This document shows positions 1 to 12,194 of a stretch of 64,000 bases of DNA, piece by piece. The notes beneath the pieces were generated by a model. It saw only the letters and a program-made list of their open reading frames with translations, was not told the origin of the DNA and searched no databases. Numbering within the stretch: position 1 is the first letter of the stretch; the number at the start of each line of letters is the position of its first letter. The stretch spans positions 9,364,501 to 9,428,500 of the forward strand of contig OY821750.1 in assembly GCA_963682055.1 (NCBI GenBank), given 5' to 3'. The stretch is from Primula veris (Eukaryota; Streptophyta; Magnoliopsida; Ericales; Primulaceae). Position numbers and translations under genes: made by a program.

Positions 1-1954
1 TAAAAAACCGGATTTTTTTTAACCCTTTTTACCATATTTTCTTCATTTTTTTAACCTTATTTTCTTGATTAAAATGTATGTGATTTCTATTTTTTTCTTT
101 TTAACTCAATTTCCACTTTATTTTCAAACTTCTAAAAAAACCCACAACAGTAATATCATGTACAGTCATACGTCGAAAGTTTCAGCGTTTTAAAATTGAC
201 TAAAAAATAAATAAAATAGCAACCAAAAAGATAAAAAAGTTAAATTTAAAAAATCAAGGTATAACAAGTCAAAAGATCAAGACAGGAATGTAAAAAAATA
301 TATAAAAAAGAACCTGAAAAAATCAAGCGTATATTAAATAATATATATATATATATATACGAACAATTAAATATATATTACACAATTTCAGCATATTCAC
401 TTCAATTAAAATACAAACGATCAAAAATTATTTTATAAATTTTGTTTACACTCACTACTAATCTAATTATTATTTTTGTTTAATTTTTTTAAAGATGTAT
501 GTTACGTGTCAACATGATAAGTTGGTGTAAAATGTATTTCATAATCAATTGCATATGTTAATTTTTTAATTATTATTTATATATTATCAGCACATACAAA
601 ATTATGATATATTATTACACTAACAATATATAATTTTAGAAGGACTTGTCAAAAAAAATATTTATGGGGTTACTAAAATAGCATGTATATAAATTATTAT
701 TAAAAAAATTAATAAAAAAATTTTATTTTTCGAAATTGTGGAGGGCAACTCCCGGTCACATACATGTCCCGCCCATGATTTTTTTTTTCCACAAACATAA
801 TATTTTCAGAACACTATTTCCCGTCAATACATTGCGTATTCTGAATAAATGGTTGGACAAATCCATAAAAAAAAAATACACGATTTAGAAAAAAAGACAT
901 CTCAAATATTGGACATATGATCAATTTTTATGACCAAAAGAACATGAACATTTCATTTGGTTCAAAACAGTGTCCTACTATTTTTCATGCATATAACGCT
1001 TTTCTAAATTGGGTTTGATAGATCTATATAAAATAAACTACCTAAAAAATACACGATTGTAGATCTGATTTAATTTCCATGGCATTTCACCTTTCAAAAT
1101 GTACTGAAATGTCACGTTTTATAATCCAATCATTTGATTTCGGACTGAAGTGTCACATTTCACTATAAAAAAACTTCTCAAATTCGAATACTTCGTAAAA
1201 TGCTCACTGGAACCCAATTTCCCCTTGATAAAATCTCATAATATCCATCTATATGAGCTAATATAAAGGGGAAACATAGGACAAATTTGGAACCACCCCC
1301 GGACACCCAAGTCGAGCCTTGATTTTACGACTTTTGTACTTTAACAATAAATAATTATAACTTGTAATTAATTTGCATTTTAATAATAGTTGCACATAAA
1401 CACAATTGTAATTTTGTAACTCCATTTAGAAAAAAAATCACAATTTGGCTCCCTCTAGTGATTTGTGAAGCACCTTGAAATGCGATCACTATAATGAAGA
1501 CCAATTGTACTATAGAACCACCTACAATACATATATTTTAATAGGAGAACATTTAATTATAAGTACAGTTACAATATATGTGTTCATAATTTTCAGTCTC
1601 TAAATTATATATATTATCCACATATATCTAATATTTAAATTGCGGAAATTTATATTTTTACTCAACCCTCAACCTTGTTCGGAGATTTGATATAAACCTA
1701 AAAAGAGTTACACCCACTCTTTTTTAATTTTCATTTTATGCTGTTGAAGATTTAAGCACATTAAAGTTTAGTTCAAGCTCTCAAAAAATTAAAGTTGGAC
1801 GTATAACCAGAAATTACGAAACTTCTCTTTTTCATGGCATTTCCGATAAACTTTTTTTATGCAAAATGTACTCTCTTTTGTATGGTTTATTTAATGTTTT
1901 TAATTTGTTTGTGGTGAATGTTAGTAAAGACGAATATAAAGATTATATAAATAA

Positions 1955-2014
<60 letters not shown>

Positions 2015-2288
2015 TTGTTTAAGTAAATTATAAAGTTTCTAAAAATTTAGTTTAACATATATTTGTATGATATTAATTTATTACTATAAACAAAAGATTT
2101 GGAGAAGTAATTAATTTTAAAAATTGGAACTTATCGTAAAAAACCCGCTCCTTTCTAATTAGAATTTATTTACCTTTATGATTTCTTTCTCTTGCTGGAT
2201 ATTATTGGCGTAAACACACTATTGTTGATTCGCCGGAGGCGGCCTATTGATGTATCCCTGTATGCAGCAAAATCAACACTCATTTAGT
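1..2288. other. AT-rich intergenic DNA, no gene seen
   Basis: I see no coding exon with plausible splice sites here. The stretch is AT-rich with short poly-A/T runs, a (TA)n tract at about 340-359 and a longer one at 1959-2013. Open frames are short and carried by low-complexity sequence. Confidence 0.6.
1959..2013. repeat. (TA)n microsatellite, about 55 bp
   Basis: Uninterrupted alternating AT dinucleotides. It is one of several long (TA)n tracts in the window; others are at about 6927-6960, 7157-7186, 12164-12192, 12725-12765 and 26505-26556. Confidence 0.95.
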
Positions 2289-2813
2289 AAATTTAGAGTT
2301 TTTTGCACTTTTGTATACTATATTATTGAGTTGTTACGATTTTGTACAATATACTACCAAACTATTTAATCAATACACCATCCTATCAAATTATTTAATC
2401 AGTACACCATAATACCACTTTTCGATGATTTTATTCACTTTCGTCACATAAGTTCCGTCCAATAGGCTGTCACATCTTACACCCATATTTTTTCTTCCAT
2501 AATATCAGTTGCATATCTTGATCTATGTAGGCTACTGACCTCAAAGTTATCATTTGTCATTCCATACCATTGAGTAATTATGTACAAAGCCGTTAAAATT
2601 TACAATTTTAGCTTGAAATTTAGGACAAATGATGAAATATTTTCTTATCAAAGATTCTTATTGGACGGAATTTTTAATTTATTGGATGGAAGTATATAAA
2701 ATCACTTAAAAGTGGTAAAAGGGTGTTATAATTAAATAATATGATAATATAGTGTACATAGTCACAAAAAGACAATAGTACAGTGTACAAAAGCGCGAAA
2801 AACCCTTAAATTT
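2289..2813. mobile_element. Fold-back MITE-like element with long inverted arms
   Basis: The left arm (about 2289-2465) and the reverse complement of the right arm (about 2625-2813) share a long run of similar sequence. Both start with AAATTTA followed by a GAGTTTTTTGC / GGGTTTTTCGC version, then CTTTTGTA(T/C)ACT, and later share blocks around CAAACTATTTAATCA and the CCGTCCAAT core. There is no open frame. The class is uncertain (Mutator-like or hAT-like) and I could not fix a target duplication. Confidence 0.6.
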
Positions 2814-3094
2814 ATATCTAAAATTAAAAGGGGACCATTTGACCATCTCGATGAATCAATACTCCACAATATGACTAATATGTAATTAATATGTCACAAA
2901 GTTCACTGCACCATCGCAAAGAAACATAATATGTAATTAAACAGGTGTTCGTTCTTACTAAAAAAATGTTTGCGAGTATTATGAGTTTTGCTAGTTATTA
3001 TTCTTTGTTTGGAAACAAAATAAGAAATGACCTACATTGATCATTTATTGAGTTTTTAGATGAGTTTTTGGTGTGGATACATGTACTAATTCAA

Positions 3095-3436
3095 GGGGAA
3101 AATTATTGTTTAGTATCCTACAACGTGACCTTTACGAATATAGTACCCAACCTATAAATTTAATTAATTTGGGTCCGATCCTATCAATTTTCATCTAATT
3201 AGGAGACTGGTGTTTGACAAAACAACAAAATTGTAGTCATGTTCTCTCACCTATCACATAGTAAGTGCAATTGCGTAACTATCCATCAAAAATAGATCTC
3301 CAAATATGAGATACAATGAGTGTAATTTTATCGATTTATGTTGTCGGACACTTAATTGGACTAAATTGGTAAATATAAAGCATGGGCACTATATTAGTGA
3401 AAGTCAAAGTATGGAGTACTAGACAACTTTTTCCCC
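3095..3436. mobile_element. MITE, 342 bp, with 8-bp target duplication
   Basis: The element starts GGGGAAAATTATTGTTTAGTA and ends in an inverted version (TAGACAACTTTTTCCCC). It is flanked by identical TAATTCAA at 3087-3094 and 3437-3444. Because the ends are GGGG/CCCC the duplication could also be read as 9 bp, so hAT-like and Mutator-like are both possible. A relative with the phrase TTGTTTAGTATCC lies at about 6660-6900. Confidence 0.7.
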
Positions 3437-3877
3437 TAATTCAACTAGATGAGTATGAATTAATATATAATCACATAAATATCATTTAGTTTAGACACAA
3501 AAGATAAGAAATTTATGTATATTGATTGTTCATCTTGTCTCTTTAGGCAAGTTATTTAGATGTTATTGACCAAAAATTAATGTTCGGTCCAATGAAAATA
3601 TTTCCAACTTCGTGCTTAAGTAATAAAACTTTTACTTGCGACGTAACCGGCATTAGAAAACATTATAAATACCCCGTAGAGATGTCTCTTGAGACAAATA
3701 TTCATAATACATTACTTTGTATACTCCTAATTTATTGATAACCATGTAGAGTCATTATACTAGACCAAGCATAGGTCGCCAAAAGACAAAGATGGAGAAT
3801 GTCAAATTAATCCAACCTCCATATTACCTTCTTTAAGCATAGGAACGATCGTTCTAAGAAAGCAGTTAAACTGTCGA

Positions 3878-4017
3878 TCATGACCAAGGTGAGATTGCAA
3901 TCACAGTCTATTTTTCGCCCTCCGGGTTCTCCGGGTGGGAAAGTAAGATGTCGGCAACATTTATATCTTAACTTGTGTTTCTAAGACTGTGATTGCAATC
4001 TCGGCCTTCGTCATGAC
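3878..4017. other. Hairpin: 32-nt arms, about 75-nt loop, unknown function
   Basis: Bases 3878-3909 and 3984-4017 are inverted copies. The inner 19 bp are perfect (GAGATTGCAATCACAGTCT against its complement) and the outer part continues with a few mismatches to a shared TCATGAC block. The loop is GC-richer than the surroundings (CCTCCGGGTTCTCCGGGTGGG). The size suits a plant MIRNA foldback, but I do not recognise a miRNA family, so a transposon remnant is equally possible. Confidence 0.45.
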
Positions 4018-4904
4018 CAGGGACAGAATCTAACACATTTATTAACCATCTGATCACAGTAAGTTTCTTATAACCCAATATTTAGAAAAAATTTAAAAAA
4101 AATTGGTGTCTATCGATCTGACAACAGCTAACCTCAAGGGATGTTGTGATTCACACCAAGACCACCTCTTTATATATATTTTGTGATATGTGATTGATCA
4201 ACTCATGGTCAACATAAGAATGTAAATAGTTTTAGCGTAAATCATGACGTCAAACAATATTTGAAATACATTAGTCTTAGATAGATAATATTAATAAAGT
4301 AGTATATAAATAGGTTAAACAAATGAGCCCTAAAGTCAATAGCAACATATATTCTTACCAATGTTTTAAAAGCTGTAAGATGTATTTTAGGCAAAATTGG
4401 TTGTCTAACGCTTAATTTCCGTTTAATCCGCTTAATCTCACATAATCTTTTAGACTTGTAGGTTCCGTCTAATTTACGTCTACGTGCAACATTTAGAACA
4501 TTGCCTAGCTTATAAATAACGAGAGTTATGTCCTTGTTCAGAATAGTGGATTTTTTTTGAAAATTTGTTCAGGATAGTGGGTTGCTTAGTAGAAAGGCAG
4601 AATGCCCAATAGCGCACTATTTTCCAACTTATTGTACACTGACACTTTTTAAAATATGAGTTTCAGATAAAGTCACTACTCATTAATATTCACTCTATTT
4701 ATAAAAACGCATTTATTCAACATAAAACACTTACCTTCTCTCTCTAAAAAATTAAAATTATGGAAAATATATTAAACATTCAAAATAATTAACAAAAAAA
4801 TAGAAAAATTAATAAAAATACAAATAAAAATATTAAAAATTTCAAAAAAAAAATGAAAAAAACTCAAAAAAAAACCAATAAAATTAAAAAAAAAAACTAA
4901 TTTT
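4018..4904. other. Intergenic DNA, no gene seen
   Basis: AT-rich sequence with no supported exon. The last 150 bases are almost entirely A with scattered T on the plus strand and grade into the GTGCATAAAA repeat field. Confidence 0.55.
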
Positions 4905-5620
4905 CAAAGTGCATAATAAGTGCATATGGGTCGATAAAAGTGCATAATAAGTGCATAAGAGTTGACAAAAGTACATAATAAATACATAAAAGTGCATAAG
5001 GGTCGATAATTGCACAAAATTGTATAAAACATGCATAAAGAGTGCATACAGGTCAATAAAAACTGCATAAAATATGTATACGAGTACATAAATACTGCAT
5101 AAAAAGTGTCTACAAGTCAATAAAAAGTACATAACAAATGCATACAGATCAATAAAAAGTGAATAAAAATACATACAAGTCAATAAAAGTGCATAAAAAT
5201 GCATGAGTCAATAAAAGTGCATAAAATGTCAATATAAAGTGCATTAAAAATGTATACAAGTCAACAAACGTGCAGAAAAAGTATATAAAAATGCATATGA
5301 GTCCATAAAATTGTATAAAAGGTGTATAAAAAGTGAATAAAAAATACATATGAATCCATAAATTGTATAAAATATGTATAAAAAGTGAATAAAAAATGCA
5401 TAAATGTCACTAAAGCGTAGAACAAAGTACATAAAATTTACTAAAGTGCATACTAATTAAAATGCATAACCTAAAATTAAATAAAATGCATAATTTTCAC
5501 TAAAATTGCATAATTTCGAAAAAAAAAAGTGCATAATTTAGAAAAAAAAAATGCATAATTTTTACAAAAAATGCATAATTTTCACAAAAAAGTGTATAAT
5601 TTTCAAAAATGTGCAAAAAC
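4905..5620. repeat. Degenerate short tandem repeat field, GTGCATAAAA-type
   Basis: The motif (A)GTGCATAAAA and close variants (GTACATAA, ATGCATAA, GTCAATAAAA) recur dozens of times with irregular 10-25 base spacing. The minus-strand frames rich in Y, F, C and L across this region are only translations of the repeat. Confidence 0.8.
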
Positions 5621-5639
5621 CATAATTTCCTAAAATTGA

Positions 5640-6180
5640 CTTTTGACTAAAAGCTACAACCAATAAGCAACAACTCTTATCATAAAATCATTATCATAAG
5701 TTCATAACCAATAACTCATCAGCAAACAAAATAAAATCAAGTCTAGTTACTATAGCCATTAATTCATCATAAAAAAAATCAACCCCAAATAAGCAATGTA
5801 CCCAATCCCCATACCGAGGTGTGGTCTAATTGATCATGGATCGTAATTCTCCAACGAAACTGCCATCGCATCATCGCTGCCAAATATCCAATGAGGATGC
5901 AGTGGACGGCGGTGGCAGAGGTAATGGACGGCGATGAAGAATATAGTAGACGGTGGCGGCAAAGGGAGGGAGTAGGGATGGTGCGAAGGAGGAGAAGTCC
6001 GCCATAGATAGAAGATGATGAGAGGCGAGAGAATTGGGATTTTATATAAGTGTGGGTTATTGGGAAATGAAATGTTTTTTGTGGTGTCGTTGTGGGCAAT
6101 AAGTTTAAAAATAAGTATTTATTAGGCATTTTCTATAGTATAAAACTATAACACTTTGGCGGATAATAACATAAGTAAGA
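5640..6180. other. Non-coding stretch with a G-rich island
   Basis: About 5860-6020 is noticeably richer in G than its surroundings, with repeated GGCGGTGG and GGAGG motifs. The minus-strand frame over it has no recognisable domain, so I leave it unannotated as a gene. Confidence 0.4.
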
Positions 6181-6660
6181 GTAAGATCAACAGACCTGAG
6201 ATCAAAATTTTTCCACTTAGAATCATTTTCAATTAAAACAGAAGTTATCTCATCTCATACATACTTGGTTGATCTAAACTCTAATTTGCAACTGAGCGCA
6301 GAAAACCAAGAGGCATTGATTCTACCAGGACTAAAATCGAAAGTCTAGCCCGTAGCATAAATTCGATCAAACATATCAGAAGAGGAGGTAAACATATTCA
6401 AGCAAAGATTGGAAGAAACCTTCCTTACAAGTTCACCATAGTAGCTTTGAGGATATTCTAGGGTCTGTCCAAGATTGACAGCATCTACAAGGTTAAAAAT
6501 CCGATCCTTTACGCATGCACCTCATCAAACACAACATTTCTTTCAGGAAAAATTACCTTAGTCTGCAGATTAAGAAACCTCTCTTTGCTATCAGAATCAC
6601 AATTTCTTTTACCCTTATCAGCCAAACTACCATCATAAACAAACTCAACATTTTCGGAAA
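6180..6660 (-). pseudogene. Decayed plant transposon-protein domain fragment
   Basis: The minus-strand frame reads without interruption from about 6660 to a stop near 6347 and then continues with further stops. It contains the phrases ERNVVFDEVHA, SYYGELVRKVSSNL and, after the TAG, TFDFSPGRIN. The pattern of a 'YY-x-ELVR-x-F/V-x-x-NL' strand followed by a 'V-x-G-x-x-FDFSP-x-x-IN' strand is what I associate with the putative plant transposon protein domain found around plant retroelements. There is no start, no upstream exon, and the N-terminal side is cut off by repeat sequence at about 6660. I take it as a dead fragment; the family name is from memory of the motif. Confidence 0.45.
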
Positions 6661-6900
6661 AAGTGTTGTTTAGTATCCAACCTATTTTATTTTGCCAATT
6701 ACGTACCCGAGCTATCATTTTTACCAATTAAGTACCCAATGTACAAACTTTGTCCCAATCAGACGTCGTCGAATAAATTGGCAAAAATTTGACGATGCCC
6801 CTAATTGGGATGAATTTTGTAGCCTGTCTGCTTAATTGGTAAAATTAATAAGTTGGTTACCCAAGTGATAAAATGTATTATTATTTTTAAAGTTTTCTTT
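6660..6900. mobile_element. MITE-like repeat related to the 3095-3436 element
   Basis: It shares the phrase TTGTTTAGTATCCAACCTAT and a distal inverted GTTGGTTACCCAAGTGATAA version with the earlier MITE. Internally it has several 'AATTA(C/A)GTACCC' type repeats. It appears inserted at the 5' side of the decayed protein fragment. Ends are not precise. Confidence 0.4.
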
Positions 6901-6924
6901 TTTAAAAACGTTTTTTTCAAACAA

Positions 6925-6959
<35 letters not shown>

Positions 6960-6963
<4 letters not shown>

Positions 6964-7153
6964 GAAAGATATATCGACACATAAAATAACACACTATGGT
7001 TACATTTTAATCCTAACCATTCATTACATATGTTTTTAAGGGTTGTGATTGTTTTTTTGTTTTAGGTATATCTTGGCCATTGAAAAAACCCTAAATGAAT
7101 GGTTAGAATTAAAATGTAACAATGGTGTGTTTTTTTATGTGTCGATATATCCT

Positions 7154-7156
<3 letters not shown>
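6960..7156. mobile_element. MITE with about 60-bp terminal inverted repeats, flanked by (TA)n
   Basis: The left end begins GGGGAAAGATATATCGACAC and continues through a CACACTATGGTTACATTTTAAT block and CTAACCATTCATT. The right end is the inverted copy, ending GTGTCGATATATCCTCCT. Both sides abut (TA)n arrays (6927-6960 and 7157-7186), so a TA-rich target or secondary expansion of a TA duplication is likely. Confidence 0.7.
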
Positions 7157-7190
<34 letters not shown>

Positions 7191-7229
7191 GCAGTATAAT
7201 GATGTGATACATTAAAGAGATACAACGAC

Positions 7230-7422
7230 CCAATTTAGAAATATGTATACCTTTATAGAGACAAAAGATAAATATTGGTTTCCGAAAATATTCCAATACC
7301 AACTTACAAGGACCAAGTGGAAGACAAGTGAATTGTGTACCCAAATATTTTTCGACACCAACGAAATACATTTGGAGACCAATTAATATTGTTAGTCTCC
7401 AAAAGTGTTGATTGTTGTAGTG
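7230..7422. mobile_element. CACTA-like transposon terminus
   Basis: On the minus strand the sequence begins CACTACAACAATCAACACT at 7422 and continues with repeated GGAGAC/GTCTCC and GGTGTCG motifs, the arrangement of a CACTA end with subterminal repeats. The other end and any transposase were not found nearby, so this is a remnant or a short non-autonomous copy. Confidence 0.5.
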
Positions 7423-9656
7423 TATTCCCAAAACTACGTGAACTCGTATATTCGCAGTTATATCCGACTGCGACCAACTTGTTCACTCTAATGTGGTGAG
7501 AACCTTGCCATGGGTAGTGGCTCATTGATCGGAATTGATGCTATGAACCTTTGGGTAGAGGTGTGGCTACGATTACGACTTCAACTAATGTACTAATGGA
7601 GAATGTCTTCATTTACCCAAGTTGTTTGGGCTAACCCGGTCGAACTTAATGTGACAATGGATGGTGGTATGTGAGCTGCAACTATTCTCCCCCGAGAAAT
7701 TTTAACGGAATCTGTCCCTTTTAAGTTGAAAGATAAGTATATAATTTATGCTTGTGTCCATGTATGAAGTATATATGTACAAATAATTAGCAAGATCATG
7801 CGTGTAACCAAGAATAAGTTAATTTGGGTGACGATTTGTGTGTGTGTTATGTTTTATGGTGAAAACATTGTCATTATTGTGATGTACATCTTTCTGTGTT
7901 TTATTTACGAAGTTAGTTAATTTATAATCTAAATTATCAAAAAATAAAACAGTGGGGGTTGATTAATCCGTTGTTTTCCTCTTTTTGTTTGGGGTTAATA
8001 GTTTTTTTGATCCAAAAAAAAAAGTTAATAGTACTTTTACAAAATTCATTAGTATTATGTATGGTATTTCATGTAGTGAGAAAAATGTATATCAATAAGC
8101 ATTGATGTTGTAAAATACTTTGTGTTTCACTTTAACTTATTAGTGAATAAACAATACAATGACACATAAAGAAGCAGTTTTTGGCTGCTACCCGGTTCGC
8201 AACGAAGTTCAATTGTAGAAAAAATATGAAATTACCTTATGATTTTCATGAAAAACTTGCCATATTGTTTTAAAGATTGCATGCATACACACATGTAAAC
8301 TTTAATTTAGTATGAAATCATATTTTATAAAAATTTAACTCTCTATTTAAGATAAATTGCAATAAAATTACTACACTTACAAAATGATGCTACCAAACAC
8401 CTTTAACTAGTTACGTGTTGCTATTAATGAATAAGTAGACGATATAAACACCACCAACGTTATGTCCCCGGAGCTTTGGAGGTGATCCGATGGTTGTAGT
8501 CAATGGAGCAAATGTTAGTGAAAAGGGGCGTATAATTCTTATAGAGTGAAAATCGATTAGTGGAAACTAATATTAGAGTTTAACCCCATATTTATATATG
8601 TCCCAAAATTCGAATTCGTTTCAAAATATCTATTTTAAAACTTAATATCGAAAACTTAAGTCATTAAAGTTCAATTAATTTAAAAACACTTCCTTAGAAT
8701 ACAAATTCCCCCATGCTAACTTACAAATGATACTACCAAACAAGACCCAATTTAGTTTTTAGCGTTTCTATTTAATTATACACTATGAAAAAACGTGCAT
8801 TTTGAGATGAAAAAAATACGCATCTCAAATGCTAAAAACAACAAATTTGAAAAAAGTTTCTATATACACAAACTAATTATACTATGTCTTTTTTTAAAAA
8901 AAATTGTCATTTGGATGATTTAGTTATGAAAACAATGCATCAAGAAAGCACATATATTCCATATGGAAAAGTAACATGCATGTAACATACTGAATCATAC
9001 TATTATTTATGTGAAAATGGCTTATGAAGCCGACAAAATTAAATATAAAAAACCCTTATAAGATAGCTTCATTACATACACGCCTTGTCAATATCTGAAT
9101 TCGAATTTAAAACTTTTTGAAACCAACTGCCGTGTAAAAAAACCACCCATAATACATCCCGATACCTATTGAAGAAGAATTCATTTTTTGGTCCCTATTT
9201 TGTGTAGTCAATGTGTTTGACTGTATATTGTACTGTTAATTCGTGTATCGTTTGATCACTTTATATTACATCTGAATCGTAGGATTTAAAACCTTATTAA
9301 AAAAAAGAAGCATTAAATTACTATTCTTCCATTAAATCTAACGGTATAAATCTAAAGTAAATGATTCAACGGTACTCTATTTAACGGTATAATGTGTCGT
9401 TCAACGGTGAACGACACAAAAGAAAAAACCCATTTTTTTTCATCTTTTTCCTACACGTTTTTTGTCAGGTACATATTTAATTTATTTATTGCAAACATTT
9501 TTTTGGTTAGATTTTATTGGTAAGAATTTATGTCGTTTAGTTAAGTTTTTAATTTTTACATTAGATTGTACACAGGGCGTTTTCGCTATAATAATACAAT
9601 ATAAAAAATGGAAACATTAATATAAGTTGATAACAATACAACAATAGAATATCAAA
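7423..9656. other. Intergenic DNA, no gene seen
   Basis: There is no supported exon. The stretch is AT-rich with short open frames only. The last 60 bases form the 5' flank of the tRNA gene. Confidence 0.5.
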
Positions 9657-9730
9657 GGTTTCGTGGTGTAGTTGGTTATCACGTCAGTCTAACACACTGA
9701 AGGTCTCCGGTTCGAACCCGGGCGAAGCCA
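9657..9730 (+). tRNA. tRNA-Val (anticodon AAC)
   Basis: The 74-nt sequence folds as a standard cloverleaf. The acceptor arms GGTTTCG and CGAAGCC pair with one G-U. The anticodon loop is CTAACAC, giving anticodon AAC and isotype Val. The T arm is CCGGTTCGAACCCGG, and the discriminator base is A (9730). No intron is present. The A box (TGGTGTAGTTGG) and B box (GGTTCGAACCC) are intact. A CAA motif at 9653-9655 just upstream and a T5 run at 9745-9749 downstream fit a plant Pol III gene, so it is probably functional. To my recollection the sequence is the usual nuclear plant type and not an organellar one. Confidence 0.96.
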
Positions 9731-9744
9731 TTTATTTATTCTTC

Positions 9745-9749
9745 TTTTT
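9745..9749 (+). terminator. Pol III terminator of tRNA-Val
   Basis: A run of five T starts 15 bases after the tRNA 3' end, in the expected position for RNA polymerase III termination. Confidence 0.75.
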
Positions 9750-10970
9750 ATTAACTTTTTCTTAGATTCTTGAAAATGACATATTTTGCCCCATTATTTT
9801 ATCATCATTCATAGGGTAAAATGCAAATAACGCCTCAAAACTATGAGTCATATGCAAATAACCCCCCATGAACTATCACTTCGTGCATTTAATCTCACTA
9901 AACTATCAAACTTTTGCAATTAATCTCAGTGCCATCTTTTATACTCCAAATTTTTTTCCCATTATTCTGGAAAATGACAGATTTAACCCCATTATTTTAT
10001 CATCATTTCATAGGGTAAAATGCAAATAACTCCATGAAACTATGAGTCACGAGCAAATTACCCTCAAGAACTATCAATTCTTGCAATTAACCCATATAAA
10101 CTATCAAACTTTTGCAATTAATCCCAATGTCATCTTTTATACTCCGAATTTATGCTCGATTATCCGTTTTGTTTAATTTTTCATTTATAACTTTTTCTTA
10201 TATTCTGGAAAATGACGGACTTAGCCCCATTATCGTCATTTTCATTGGGTAAAATGCACATGACACCCTAAAACTATGAGTCATGTGCAAATAACCCCCA
10301 TAAACTATCACTTCCTACAATTAATCTCACTAAACTAGGGGTGGGATCGGGTCGGGACCCGACCCGAAATGCATCAACCCGGATCCCAATCCGATAATAT
10401 TCGGAAATTGTTTTTTTACTCCCGATCCCGGACCCGACATTTCGGATAACCGATAGTTCGGATACCCAACGTGTCGGGATGGGATAGTTTCAATATATTT
10501 TTATTCTAAATCGAGAAGCTAAAAATTGAATAATCAACTATAAATTGCTTAATAAACATGCCAAAAGAACCTGAAAATTTATATACAAGCAATTTTAAGT
10601 TCATGTAAATCACCCAAATAAATGATGACATAAAATTCAAAATTACGAAACAACTAGCATATATATAATTATAATTTAATGTAAACCTAGTAGCATGAAC
10701 AATCTAGCCGTCTAGAGCATTTCGATAAGTAAAAAATAAAAACTAAAATATAACTATATAATTAATCTAATAATATGTAGAATAAGAATACCAGTAGAAA
10801 CCTAAATGGTTAGTTGACTCAAGGTACTATAACTTAAGTGATGAATATATAGCCTCAAACTGCTATTCTTCAATTCTTTAACGAAACCTGAAGTAGTACA
10901 TAATTTCTAAATTTAACACAAACTACTAAATACAAAATAAACATGAATCTTGAATTTAATTAGTCAAGTA

Positions 10971-11206
10971 ATCTATCCGTTCTCATTTAATTGTCCATTA
11001 CGAAACTACATGCAATTTCGACTGGCCAAGAACTTGTATCAAAATTATCGGAATGAAAATTTTTAAAAGTTGATCATATAGTTCAAATGTTAAATTTTAT
11101 GATTAGATTTAAAAAAAAAATCATTTTGACAATTTTATTACAAGTTATAAACCGGTCAAAATTGCACGTAGTTTCGTAATGGACAATTAAATGAGAACGG
11201 AGGAAG
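10971..11206. mobile_element. Stowaway-type MITE (copy 1 of 3), 236 bp
   Basis: It is flanked by TA (10969-10970 and 11207-11208). The terminal inverted repeats are about 40-50 bp; the right end read inverted is CTTCCTCCGTTCTCATTTAA and continues ATTGTCCATTACGAAACTAC. Related copies lie at 38180-38414 and 48016-48253. Confidence 0.85.
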
Positions 11207-11219
11207 TAATCCACTTACA

Positions 11220-11595
11220 CACACCATGCATATATAGATACTAGTAAGCTTAGCTCACGCGTTGCGTGTGTGACACGTGGTGACATAAATAAAATCCGAC
11301 ACAAATAAATTTAACATTTTCAAAAGGTTTGCAAAAATAATGAAATTAATATCCAAAAAATATAATATTTTATTGTTATAGTAATATAAAAATACATATA
11401 TAATGATTTGTTTGGGAGATAATTAATGTGTGAAAAAAGAGAATATTTATTTATTTAAATTGCATTAAGGTATTTGAGTAATTAGTAAAAAAGTATAGCA
11501 GTATTTTTGGAAAAAAATGACTAAATTGAGCAGACTCACTTGACTTGGTTTGACTTATTATAATAGAATGATAAATATAAAAAATATATATATAT
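11220..11595 (+). repeat. Dispersed repeat, copy in + orientation
   Basis: It runs from AGCTTAGCTCACGCGTTGCG to TTATTATAATAGAATGAT. The same sequence recurs at 26.2-26.9 kb as two head-to-head copies. Its class is not recognised. Confidence 0.6.
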
Positions 11596-12160
11596 ACATA
11601 CAGAGAGAGGGAAGTGGGATTTTTTGTGTATATAATATAAAAAGTTAAAATGCATATATATTTAATTATATTTGGGGTACCCGACGATTTTAAAAATCAA
11701 ACTCAATCCCGATCCGAAAATGATCGGGTCGGGATTAGGCCGGGTCGGGAAAGTTTCGAGTCGGGAGGCGGGATCGGGTCGGGTTTCGGGAGTTTTTCCC
11801 ACCTCTACATTAAACTATCAAACTTTTGCACAATTAATCCCACTGCCATTTTTTATATTCTAAATTTATGCTTGATTATCCGTTTTGATTGATTTTTCAT
11901 TTGTTATAATTAGTTCCTATTTGATATTTATACGTGTCAATAAGTATCACTTCTTGCCGTTGACCCCTATAAACTATCAAAATTTTACAATTAATCTCTA
12001 TGCCATCTTTGATACTCGGAATTTATGTTCAATGATCCATTTTGGTTGAATTTTCATTTATTATAATTAATCATTTGATATTTATGTGTGTCAAGTAAAC
12101 TTTTACGGAATAATTTAAACTTTTTACGATAGTTGTTATCTTACTTAGCGTGAACTGAAA

Positions 12161-12194
<34 letters not shown>

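Larger units (their letters stand above)
10336..11807. mobile_element. Non-autonomous hAT-like element with 8-bp target duplication
   Basis: The ends are TAGGGGTGGGA and TCCCACCTCTA (inverted). The flanking octamers are CACTAAAC (10328-10335) and CATTAAAC (11808-11815), matching 7 of 8, as expected for hAT. Subterminal regions carry repeated CGGGTCGGG / CCCGACCCG motifs. There is no transposase frame. A Stowaway MITE (10971-11206) and a copy of another dispersed repeat (about 11220-11590) are nested inside. Confidence 0.75.

Noticed and set aside
3840..4020. Idea that the GC-richer hairpin region is a mitochondrial insertion
   Set aside because: I could not match it to a remembered organelle gene or intron, and the inverted arms do not need that explanation; left open as a check only.
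4884..5432. Several overlapping minus-strand open frames rich in Tyr, Phe and Cys
   Set aside because: They are translations of the GTGCATAAAA repeat field on different frames, with no domain and no splice context.
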